64,000 bases of DNA from Streptomyces antnestii (GTDB lineage Bacteria; Actinomycetota; Actinomycetes; Streptomycetales; Streptomycetaceae): assembly GCF_004005495.1 (NCBI RefSeq), contig NZ_RZYA01000033.1, positions 1-64,000 on the forward strand, read 5' to 3'. Positions 49,892-57,673 of this stretch are shown piece by piece (position 1 is the first letter of the stretch; each line of letters begins with the position of its first letter). The translations under genes were made by a program, and so were the position numbers. The notes beneath the pieces were generated by a model. The model ran no database searches. It saw only the letters and a list, made by a program, of their open reading frames with translations, and had not been told where the DNA came from.

Positions 49892-51525
49892 CCCGGGAGT
49901 CGGGCGAGCCGGGGCGTGGGGGGTCTGACGAGCTGGGCGGGCCGGTCGTGCCGGGGCCCGGGCCTAGGGCGCCGGCCGAGCCCGGTGGGCCGGTCGTCTC
50001 GGGGGCCGGAGTGTCCGACGGGCTGGGCGGGCCGGTCGCGTCGGGGCCGGGACCGAGGGCGTCGGCCGAGCCTGGTGGGCCGGTCGCCTCGGGGGCCGGA
50101 GTGTCCGACGGGCTGGGCGGGCCGGTCGTGCCGGGGCCGGGACCGAGGGCGTCGGCCGAGCCTGGTGGGCCGGTCGCCTCGGGGGCCGGAGTGTCCGACG
50201 GGCTGGGCGGGCCGGTCGTGCCGGGGCCGGGACCGAGGGCATCGGCTGAGCCTGGTGGGGTGTCCGGCGGGCTGGGTGAGCCGGTCGTGCCGGGGCCGGG
50301 GCCCGGGCCGAGGGCGCCGGCCGAGCCCGGTGGGCCGGTCGTCTCGGGCGCCGGGGTGTCCGACAGGCTGGGTGAGCGCGCCGCCACGGGGCCTGGCGCG
50401 TCCAGTGAGCCTGGGGGGCCGACCGTCTCGGCGGCCCGGGCGTCCGGTGAGCCCGGCAGGCCTACCGTCTCGGCGGCTCGGGCGGCCAGGGAGCCCGCCG
50501 CCTCGGAGCTTGGAGGGTCTGATGAGCCGGGAGAGCCCGTCTGGGTTCTCGGGGTCGACTCCGGGGGTTCCGGGCTGCGGGTCGCGCTCGCCAGGGGCGG
50601 GGATCTCGCGCGGCCCGAGGCGACCGTGTCACGCGAGCCGGTGCGGACGGGCGCCTCGGGTATCGACGCGGACCATCTGCTCCAGCAGCTGCTGCCGATG
50701 GCCCGCGAACTGCTCGGCCGCGTAGTCGGCGGCCCGACCGGCGTCCCCGCGCTGCACGCGGTCGTCGTCGGAGCGGCCGGCATGGCCACGCTCGGCGACG
50801 GACTGCGGGCCGCCCTCCCGGACGCGCTCGTAGCCGAACTGGGCGTACGGCGGCTCGCGTTGGCCGCGGACGGGGTGACCGCCTACGCGGGCGCGCTCGG
50901 CCAGCGGCCCGGCGCGGTCGTCGCCGCGGGCACCGGCATGATCGCGCTCGGCACGGCCCTCGACACCTGGCGCAGGGCCGACGGCTGGGGCCATCTCCTC
51001 GGCGACAGCGGTGGCGGCGCCTGGATCGGCCGCGCGGGGCTCGACGCGGCGATGCGGGCGTACGACGGGCGGCGCGGGGGCTCGGCCGCGCTCCTCGCCC
51101 TCGCCGAGGAACGGTTCGGTCCCGCGGCCGGACTGCCCGCCCGGATCTATCCGCGCACCGACCGTCCCGCCGTCCTCGCCTCCTTCGCGCCGGACGTGGC
51201 CCGCGCCGCGCTCGACGATCCGGTCGCCGCGGGCGTCCTGCGCGAGGCGGCCCGGCACATCGCCGAGGCGGCCGCCGCGGTGTGCCCGCCGGGGACCGGC
51301 AGTGAAGTGGCGCTCACCGGCGGTCTGTTCAAGATGGGCGAGCCGCTGCTCGCCCCGCTCCGGGCCGAGCTCGCGGAGCAACTCCCGTACGCCACCGTGG
51401 TGTCGGCGACCGGCGACCCCCTGCACGGTGCGCTGGTGATCGCCGCCGCCCTCGCACAGGACCGCCTGCGCCTGCCGCGGGACGACCGGCTCCTCCACGT
51501 CCCGGGGGAGGCGGACGCGTCCTGA
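49888..51525 (+). CDS. BadF/BadG-type N-acetylglucosamine kinase-like protein with repeat tail
   Basis: The C-terminal 330 residues are an ASKHA-fold sugar kinase of the BadF/NagK type: VLGVDSGGSGLRVAL (phosphate loop, Asp224), AAGTGMIALG, GDSGGGAWIGRAGL and ALTGGLF. The first 215 residues are a Gly/Pro/Ala/Ser/Val-rich, probably disordered region encoded by tandem DNA repeats. No in-frame ATG occurs before the kinase core, and the first GTG overlaps the ung stop. Because every repeat unit is a multiple of three bases, translation through it is likely; a start at an internal GTG is the alternative. The family phosphorylates GlcNAc or related sugars. Confidence 0.85.
   Translation: MTRESGEPGRGGSDELGGPVVPGPGPRAPAEPGGPVVSGAGVSDGLGGPVASGPGPRASAEPGGPVASGAGVSDGLGGPVVPGPGPRASAEPGGPVASGAGVSDGLGGPVVPGPGPRASAEPGGVSGGLGEPVVPGPGPGPRAPAEPGGPVVSGAGVSDRLGERAATGPGASSEPGGPTVSAARASGEPGRPTVSAARAAREPAASELGGSDEPGEPVWVLGVDSGGSGLRVALARGGDLARPEATVSREPVRTGASGIDADHLLQQLLPMARELLGRVVGGPTGVPALHAVVVGAAGMATLGDGLRAALPDALVAELGVRRLALAADGVTAYAGALGQRPGAVVAAGTGMIALGTALDTWRRADGWGHLLGDSGGGAWIGRAGLDAAMRAYDGRRGGSAALLALAEERFGPAAGLPARIYPRTDRPAVLASFAPDVARAALDDPVAAGVLREAARHIAEAAAAVCPPGTGSEVALTGGLFKMGEPLLAPLRAELAEQLPYATVVSATGDPLHGALVIAAALAQDRLRLPRDDRLLHVPGEADAS
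49933..50367 (+). repeat. Tandem 90-bp coding repeats in the kinase tail
   Basis: Units start at CTGGGCGGG/CTGGGTGAG: 49933, 50023 and 50113 (90 bases each), 50203 (69 bases) and 50272 (96 bases). Each 90-base unit encodes 30 residues with GGPVVPGPGPRASAEP followed by GGPVASGAGVSDG. Degenerate copies run on to about 50530. All length changes keep the frame. Confidence 0.85.
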
Positions 51526-51526
51526 G

Positions 51527-51542
51527 GGGGCCTTCGCGCCCC
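51527..51542 (+). terminator. Candidate intrinsic terminator after the kinase gene
   Basis: GGGGC-cttcgc-GCCCC forms a five-base stem directly after the kinase stop codon and is followed by TTCCC. It is a short stem without a long U-tract, as is common in high-GC actinobacteria. Confidence 0.4.
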
Positions 51543-51656
51543 TTCCCACCTGGACAGTTGAGCCATTCGTCACTGAACGGATAAATCCGGACGGATACCG
51601 CTCAGCTACCCCCTCCCCGAGCAGCGGAGACCGGCGAGCCAGTAGCATGCGGCGGC

Positions 51657-52607
51657 ATGAGCTCCCCCACTGGGCCCGCATCCGGCCTGCCTGTACGAAT
51701 GCCGCGACCCCGTCAGCCCGGTCGGCACCGCCGTCCGGAACCTGTGGCCGCACCCGAGGGCGCACCCGCACTCGTCCTCGCGGTGCCCGGCACGCCCAGC
51801 ACCGCCTCGCGCAGCCTCGCCGAAGAGGTCGTGAGCATCGCCCGCTCCGAGCTGCCGGGCCTCGACGCCCGCATCGGATACCTCGACGGTGACGACTCGG
51901 CAGCCGCCGAGGCCTCGGCGTTCGCCGAGTTCCCGTCCCTCCGGGCCGTGCTCGCGCGCGCCGCGAAGGAGCGCACCGCCCGTTTCGAGCAGGCCCGTGC
52001 CGCGGGTGCCGACGTCGCGGAGCCCGACGGACCGGTCGCCGTGGTCGTGCCCCTGCTCGCGGGCCCGGACAGCGCGCTCACGCGCCGCATCCGGCAGGCC
52101 GTGATCGACAGCCGGACGGCCGCCGAGCTGACGGACGTCCTCGGCCCGCACCCGCTGCTCGCGGAGGGCCTGCACGTGCGCCTGTCGGAGGCGGGCCTGG
52201 CCCGTGCCGACCGCGCCCGTCTGTTCACCGTGGCGACCGCCGCGGACGGCATCATCCTCGCCTCGGTCGGTGGCGACGAGGCCGTCCAGGCGGCGGGGAT
52301 CACCGGCATGCTCCTGGCCGCGCGCCTCGCGGTGCCGGTCATGGCCGCCGCGCTCGACGAGGAGGGCGCCATCGCGGCGACCGCCGAGCAGCTGCGCGGC
52401 TCGGGCTCGCAGCAGCTGGCGCTCGCCCCGTACCTGATCGGTCCGGAGATAGATGCCGGTCTCCTCGATGCGGCGGCGAACGAGGCCGGCTGCGCCTCCG
52501 CCGAGTCGCTGGGCGCGTACCCGGCGATCGGCAAGCTGGCCCTGTCGAAGTACGCGACGGCGCTCGGCATCGCGCCGCAGCAGAACCAGGGCGCGCCGGT
52601 CCGCTGA
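51657..52607 (+). CDS. CbiX/sirohydrochlorin chelatase-like protein, catalytically doubtful
   Basis: This 316-residue protein has the two-half CbiX layout but not the metal-binding histidine of the first half. Where chelatases read VGHGSRD, this one reads LAVPGTPST. Retained pieces include GPDSALTRRI, VLGPHPLLAEGLHVRL, and GSGSQQLALAPYLIGPE near the C-terminus. It is therefore unlikely to insert iron or cobalt, and a structural or regulatory role is possible. The 50-residue N-terminal tail is Pro/Arg-rich. Its neighbours are unrelated to siroheme. Confidence 0.8.
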   Translation: MSSPTGPASGLPVRMPRPRQPGRHRRPEPVAAPEGAPALVLAVPGTPSTASRSLAEEVVSIARSELPGLDARIGYLDGDDSAAAEASAFAEFPSLRAVLARAAKERTARFEQARAAGADVAEPDGPVAVVVPLLAGPDSALTRRIRQAVIDSRTAAELTDVLGPHPLLAEGLHVRLSEAGLARADRARLFTVATAADGIILASVGGDEAVQAAGITGMLLAARLAVPVMAAALDEEGAIAATAEQLRGSGSQQLALAPYLIGPEIDAGLLDAAANEAGCASAESLGAYPAIGKLALSKYATALGIAPQQNQGAPVR

Positions 52608-52702
52608 CGCCCCTGCGCACGCACCGATGACGGGTCCGGCCCCAGCGGGGTCGGACCCGTCGGCGTACCGTCACGCAGAAGTCGGCAGGCGCCACACCGT
52701 CC

Positions 52703-53020
52703 GGGCTCACCCGAAGACCACACACGACGCGGCCGGCGTGCGCAAGGGAGCCGGCACGCCGCGCGAGGCCGGCCTCACAGTCAGTGGCCCGTCGCCGCAC
52801 CGGCCGGGCTCAGCCGAGGAGCACACACAGGACGCGGCCTGCCTCGCGAGGGAACCGACACGGCCGGCCACACAGTCAATGCCCCGTCGCCGCACCGGCC
52901 CCGGGCTCACCCGAAAACGGCGGCAGCCGCAGACGCAGGCGCCGCACCAGCCGGGCTCACCCGAAGACCACGCACGACGCGGCCGGTGTCGGGAGGGAGC
53001 CGGCGCGGCGTGGGAGGCCC
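52703..53020. repeat. Decayed repeats of the lactonase 3' end
   Basis: The last 60-odd bases of the lactonase gene (from 52953) reappear at 52703 almost base for base, and more decayed at 52806 and 52903. Each begins GGGCTCA after a CCGCACC-like run. Read on the minus strand, the 52703 copy ends in TPAASCVVFG-stop, exactly like the lactonase. No gene is present in 52608-52956. Confidence 0.75.
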
Positions 53021-53997
53021 GTGTCGCGGTCCACGGAGAACCAGGTCACGTCGCCGGACCGCTCGTTCGCCGCGTACAGGAAGCGGCCCGAGGGGTGCAG
53101 GGCGAGGTCGCGCGGCCAGTCGCCCCCGCAGGACACGGTGGCCCGCAGCGTCGGCCGGTCGCCCGCGGCGTCGAGGGCGAGGACGGAGATGACGTTCTCC
53201 CCGCGTGTGGCCGTCCACAGAAAGCGTCCGTCGGGCGCGACGACCACCTCCGACGGGAACGCGTCGCCGTGCGGGGCGTCCGGCAGCACGGCGATCTCGC
53301 CGATCGGCTGCAGGCCCCCGTCGGCGGCGTCCCAGCGGCAGACGGTGACGGTCGGCGTGAGCTCGTTCACGATGTACGCGCGGTCGCCGCGCGGGTGGAA
53401 GGCGAGATGCCGGGGGCCGGAGCCGGGCCGCAGCGCGACCTCCCTGTGCACGTCCGGGCGCCCGTCCGCCAGCGAGAACACCCGTACGGAGTCGGTGCCG
53501 AGGTCCACGCTGACGGCCCAGCGGCCGGTGGTGTCGGGCAGGACCTGGTGGGCGTGCGGGGCCTGCTGACGCTTGGGGTGCGGGCCCGAACCCTCGTGGC
53601 GCAGCACCTCGACACGGTCCCCGTCGAGCGTGCCGTCCGGGCGCAGCCGTACCGAACTGACGCTGCCCGAGCCGTAGTTGGCGGTGAGGACGTGACCGTC
53701 GTACAGGGCGAGATGGGTGGGGCCCGAGCCGTGGACGAGCACCCCGCGCCCCGCGAGTTCCGGCTTGCCGTCCCCCGTGCGGAACGCGGCGACGGCCCCC
53801 TCGGAGGTCTCGCTCACCGCGTAGAGCATGTCGCGCGTGGGTGAGAGCGCGAGGTACGAGGGGTCCGGCAGCGTGTCGACGGCACTGAGCACGGTCAGCG
53901 CGCCGCTCTCCGCGTCGACGGACGCCGCCACGATCCCGGAGCCGCCCGCGGCGGTGAAGGATCCGATGTACGCCCGTCCGTTCTTCGTGTCGCCCAC
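52957..53997 (-). CDS. Lactonase family protein (7-bladed propeller, Pgl type)
   Basis: This 346-residue protein of the 6-phosphogluconolactonase (YbhE) or cycloisomerase propeller family has GSGPTHLALYDGHVLTANYGSGSVS (blade with the conserved Tyr-Gly), PHAHQVLPD (active-site His-x-His type) and PRHLAFHPRGDRAYIVNE. It may hydrolyse a sugar lactone. There is no signal peptide. The start is GTG 53997. Its C-terminal end exists in several decayed copies further downstream (52703-52956). Confidence 0.92.
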   Translation of the reverse strand: MGDTKNGRAYIGSFTAAGGSGIVAASVDAESGALTVLSAVDTLPDPSYLALSPTRDMLYAVSETSEGAVAAFRTGDGKPELAGRGVLVHGSGPTHLALYDGHVLTANYGSGSVSSVRLRPDGTLDGDRVEVLRHEGSGPHPKRQQAPHAHQVLPDTTGRWAVSVDLGTDSVRVFSLADGRPDVHREVALRPGSGPRHLAFHPRGDRAYIVNELTPTVTVCRWDAADGGLQPIGEIAVLPDAPHGDAFPSEVVVAPDGRFLWTATRGENVISVLALDAAGDRPTLRATVSCGGDWPRDLALHPSGRFLYAANERSGDVTWFSVDRDTGLPRRAGSLPTPAASCVVFG

Positions 53998-54069
53998 GCG
54001 AATCCCCTTGCGCCGGAGTACGGCGAAGCCGGGTGCTCGCCGTTCGTGCGGCCGACGGTAGCAGCGGGT

Positions 54070-55509
54070 CTAGACCAGAAGGCGTCCGGACGCCCTGGCG
54101 GCGCCCTCGGGATGCTGGACGTACGCCGGCGTGCGCTCCGTGGTGTCGTAGGTGCGGTGGAACACGGGTGTCGCCGAGCCGGAGATCGGAGGCACGATCC
54201 AGGACCAGTCGGCGCTCACGGTGCGGCCCTTGCGTTCCTCGCGAGCCAGGTGGGTGAGGAAGCGCCGGGACTCGGTGTGGTGGTCCGTGACGGTGACACC
54301 TGCGCGGTCGAAGGAGTACAGGACGGCGCGGTTCAGCTCGACGAGGGCGCGGTCCTTCCACAGGGAACGGTCGTCGGTGGTGTCGAGGCCGAGGCGTCGC
54401 GCGATGCGGGGCAGGAGGTCGTAGCGGTCCGTGTCGGCGAGGTTGCGGGCGCCTATCTCGGTGCCCATGTACCAGCCGTTGAAGGGCGCCGCGGGGTAGC
54501 AGATCCCGCCTATCTCCAGGCACATCGTTGCCATCGCGGGCACGGCGTGCCAGCGCAGCCGCAACCCGGCCCACCAGTCGTGCTCCTCGTGCTCGATGGG
54601 GACTTCGAGGACCGCGTCGGGCGGCAGGTCGAAACAGCGCGGCTTGTCGTCGGTGCCCTCGACGATCAGGGGCAGTACGTCGAAGGGGGTGCCGTCGCCG
54701 CCGCGCCAGCCGAGACGCCGGGCGAGCGCGGTGATGCCCTCGTTGCGCGGGTCGCCGACGACGCGGCCGTCGCGCTGTGCGTAACCCGCGTACCGGATGA
54801 GCTGTTCGTTCCAGATGCGCGGTCCGGGGCGGCCCGGTGCGTCGGGTGCGAACACGGTGATCAGGGGGCGGATGCGGCCGTCGCGGGACGCCTCGCGCAG
54901 GTGGTCGGCGCAGGCGGCGGCGATGTCCTCGGCGGCGGTGAGGTGCCGGCGGTCACGGACGTGCAGGGAGTTCCAGTAGAGGCGGCCGATGCAGCGGTTG
55001 GCGTTCCGCCAGGCGACGCGGGCGCCGAAGGTGAGCTCGCGCGCGGTGTGGCGGTACGTCCCGGTGCCGGCGATCTCGTCGTACACCTCCGCGAGACGGC
55101 GGGCCGGGTCGCCGAGCCGCTCCTCGGCGTGGTGGGCGCGGATGAAGTCGGAGGCGGCGTGCCACGGCCCGGCCGACAGGGGGATCCGCGGGCGTACGAC
55201 TCGGGCGGCAACGGCGGCGCGGTACGGGCCACCACTTTCTACGCCGGCGGCGCGGTACAGGCCCCCACCTTCTACGCGGGCGGCGCGATGCGGGCGACCA
55301 CCATCTCCGTCGGCCCGGTGCGGGCCACCACCATCTCCGCCGGCGCCGTGCGGCCCGCCACCTTCTCCGCCAGCGCGGTGCGGCCCATCTCCCTCCGCCC
55401 CGTCACACCGCCCGCTGGCGGCCCCCTCCCGCCCCGCGGCTGCGTCCCGCGCGTCGGCTCGGTCCAGCCAGCCGGCGGGGCCGTCGGTTCTCTGCGGTGT
55501 TTCGGGCAT
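54070..55509 (-). CDS. nos: Nitric oxide synthase oxygenase (bacterial NOS)
   Basis: This 479-residue protein has an NOS oxygenase core of about 370 residues without a reductase domain, as in bacteria. The heme-thiolate is Cys173 in WRNANRCIGR. The arginine site and pterin region are seen in GWYMGTEIGARNLAD (with the conserved Glu), PAAPFNGWY and WKDRALVELNRAVLYSF, and HHTESRRFL. It makes NO and citrulline from arginine with a borrowed reductase. Residues 40-99 are six decapeptide-like repeats (GGGPHRAGGD type) not found in the NOS core. ATG 55509 has GGGAG upstream. No thaxtomin genes surround it. Confidence 0.95.
   Translation of the reverse strand: MPETPQRTDGPAGWLDRADARDAAAGREGAASGRCDGAEGDGPHRAGGEGGGPHGAGGDGGGPHRADGDGGRPHRAARVEGGGLYRAAGVESGGPYRAAVAARVVRPRIPLSAGPWHAASDFIRAHHAEERLGDPARRLAEVYDEIAGTGTYRHTARELTFGARVAWRNANRCIGRLYWNSLHVRDRRHLTAAEDIAAACADHLREASRDGRIRPLITVFAPDAPGRPGPRIWNEQLIRYAGYAQRDGRVVGDPRNEGITALARRLGWRGGDGTPFDVLPLIVEGTDDKPRCFDLPPDAVLEVPIEHEEHDWWAGLRLRWHAVPAMATMCLEIGGICYPAAPFNGWYMGTEIGARNLADTDRYDLLPRIARRLGLDTTDDRSLWKDRALVELNRAVLYSFDRAGVTVTDHHTESRRFLTHLAREERKGRTVSADWSWIVPPISGSATPVFHRTYDTTERTPAYVQHPEGAARASGRLLV
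55213..55392 (-). repeat. 30/33-bp coding repeats in the NOS N-terminus
   Basis: Six tandem units encode GDGPHRAGGE, GGGPHGAGGD, GGGPHRADGD, GGRPHRAARVE, GGGLYRAAGVE and SGGPYRAA (residues 40-99). Unit lengths are multiples of three, so the frame is kept. The repeats are Gly/His/Arg-rich and end just before the conserved oxygenase domain. Confidence 0.8.
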
Positions 55510-55867
55510 GGCGCGCTCCCAGGCGGTCCCCGGCCGCACGGATCCTCCCGCCGGCCCGCGCACCCCGTGCGTCCACATGATGCCGCCGGGTCACCCGTCC
55601 GGGGGCCGATCTGTCGCTTACGTGACGGGCTGCGCGTCGTGCAGATCCGCCATGCCGGTGCCGGGCCTCACGGCCTCCCCCTGCGTCACCGCAGGTGGGA
55701 GGGGAAGCGCGGGACCACGACCGCGCTTGCGGGCGGGCCCCGACGCAAGAGGGGCGCGGAGAGCTGCGCGGGGGCGCGGGCTGAACGGCGTGCGCCCCCT
55801 GCATCCCGCCCGCCTGGCTACACACCCCGCCGGGCTACACACCGCCGAGCTGCACCCCGCCGAGCGC
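55510..55867. other. 358-base gap without recognisable gene
   Basis: Between the NOS start and the FUSC stop I see no convincing reading frame. Near 55815-55865 three 16-base GGCTACACACCCCGCC-like units stand in tandem. No terminator with a U-tract is visible. Confidence 0.5.
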
Positions 55868-57478
55868 TCAGGCTCCGATGGCTCCGACGGCTCCGATCGG
55901 GACCCGGTTGGATCCGCGCAGGGGAACCGCGAGTTCGAGCAGGGCCTGCTCCAGGGCGTGGAGATGGGCCAGGACCGGTTCGCCGTCCGCGGCGTGCTCC
56001 ACGGTCGCCGCCTCGGCCCTGGGGCTCCGGCCGTCGACGGGCGAGTCGGTGAGCGCCTCGACGGCGGTCTCGACGCGCCAGCAGGCGGCGGCGAGCCGGG
56101 CGTCGTGCGACGCCTCCGGGTCGGCGACGACGGAGGCGAGCCCCCGCACCTCGCGCGCGCAGTCGTCAAGCAGCGCGAGCACGTGCCGGGCCCGTCCCGT
56201 GCGGGCCCGCATCGGGCTGAGCGGATGCACCAGCGGCGCGAGCGAGAGCCGGACCCGGCCGAGGATCGCCTCCAGTTCGGCCACGCGCCCTGCCGGGTCG
56301 GCCGTCGAGGAGCCGGCCAGCCGGTCGGCGGCCTCTGCCGTGCACGCGTGCACGCACCGCAGGGCCCGCCCGACCCACGCGTCGGTGACGGCGTGCGTGG
56401 TCACCGGCAGGACGAGGAGCACCGCGAGCACTGCGCCGAGCGCCCCGACGGCGGTCTCGCCCACGCGCAGCGCGAGGAGGGCCGGGTCGAGCACGCCGAG
56501 CAGCCCGTAGAGCATGCTCGCCATGACCGTGACGGCGAGCATCATCCAGGTGTACGAGACGGCGGCGGTGTAGAAGATCCCGAACACGCTGAGCGCGACG
56601 ACCACGGCGGCCGCCACCGGCTGGTCGTGCAGGGGTACGGCCACGACGAAGCCCAGCACGATCCCGAGCACGGTGCCCAGGAACCGGCGGAACCCGCGCA
56701 CCAGCGTCTCCCCGCGGGACGTGGTGTTCACGAACACCCACCACGTGGCGCCCACAGCCCAGTACCACCGCTGGTCGGACAACACCTGGCCGACGGCGAG
56801 GGCGAACCCCGCGCCCACCGTCGCCTGCACGGCCTGCCTCGTGGTGATGCGGGCCAGGCCGCTCCCCCCGGTGGGCGGCACGACCGTCCGAGCCGCGGGC
56901 AGGCGACGCTCGTAGCACCACACGCCGAAGCGCACCACGGACGACGCGGCGAGCGACAGGAGTACGGCGGCGTAGAGCTCGGGCAACTGGCCGGGCACGG
57001 CGTGCAGGAACTGGGCCGCGAAAAAGGTCATGAAGGCGAACACGCCGAGCGAGTGCCCCCGCGGCCCCCAGCGCCGCGCGTACACCCCCGCCCCCACGAC
57101 CGCGAGAAACGCCAGGTCGCGCGCGACGGGCACCTCGTGCAACGCCGCGGCGAGCGCGAGCACCGGAAGCCCGACGACCGGCAGCAGCGCAGTCGTCACG
57201 GCCTGCCCGCGCACCGTCGGATCGGTCACCGTGAACAGGGCGAGCAGCGCGGCCAGACCACCGGCGATGGCGGCCACCAGCGAATGCCCGACGGCACCGC
57301 ACAGCGCGACGGCGAGCCCGATGCCCAGCACCGCCCGGCTCGCGAACCGCAGCCGCATCCGCCCCGGATCCGGTGCCACGAACGCCCTCTTCAGCAAGTT
57401 GTCCCGCCTCTTCCGCACCTGGATGCGCCACGACATAAGAAAGGCGCCGCGGAGATCTCTCAGGATCCGCAGCGCCAT
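55868..57478 (-). CDS. FUSC family protein (second copy)
   Basis: This 536-residue protein has two hydrophobic blocks of several helices (residues 45-165 and 210-370) and a soluble C-terminal helical part, the FUSC/YccS layout. It contains YYWAVGATWWVFVNTTSRGE-like WYWAVGATWWVFVNTT and RFLGTVLGIVLGFV, the conserved second-block start. It is a probable exporter. ATG 57478 is used; a GTG at 57484 is equally good. A perfect ATTGG-G-CCAAT palindrome lies 55 bases upstream (57533-57543) and may be its operator. The last residues are a short GAVGAIGA repeat. Confidence 0.88.
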   Translation of the reverse strand: MALRILRDLRGAFLMSWRIQVRKRRDNLLKRAFVAPDPGRMRLRFASRAVLGIGLAVALCGAVGHSLVAAIAGGLAALLALFTVTDPTVRGQAVTTALLPVVGLPVLALAAALHEVPVARDLAFLAVVGAGVYARRWGPRGHSLGVFAFMTFFAAQFLHAVPGQLPELYAAVLLSLAASSVVRFGVWCYERRLPAARTVVPPTGGSGLARITTRQAVQATVGAGFALAVGQVLSDQRWYWAVGATWWVFVNTTSRGETLVRGFRRFLGTVLGIVLGFVVAVPLHDQPVAAAVVVALSVFGIFYTAAVSYTWMMLAVTVMASMLYGLLGVLDPALLALRVGETAVGALGAVLAVLLVLPVTTHAVTDAWVGRALRCVHACTAEAADRLAGSSTADPAGRVAELEAILGRVRLSLAPLVHPLSPMRARTGRARHVLALLDDCAREVRGLASVVADPEASHDARLAAACWRVETAVEALTDSPVDGRSPRAEAATVEHAADGEPVLAHLHALEQALLELAVPLRGSNRVPIGAVGAIGA

Positions 57479-57673
57479 CGACACACCTATCTCACCATCC
57501 GACCGACCGACGGTTCAACAGCGGCGAAAACTATTGGGCCAATGGCGCAACAAGGCCTCATCCGGTCCGGCCATGGCTGGACCAACGGACCATCCCGCGC
57601 TCCGCCGACGCACCGACGGCAGCAGGCACCGATCCACGCCACCGACCGCAGGTCCTCCGCGTGGCCGGGCGAC

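Noticed and set aside
54070..55509. Thaxtomin-type nitration cluster around the NOS gene
   Set aside because: No TxtE-like P450, nonribosomal peptide synthetase or txtR-like gene is within 10 kb on either side.
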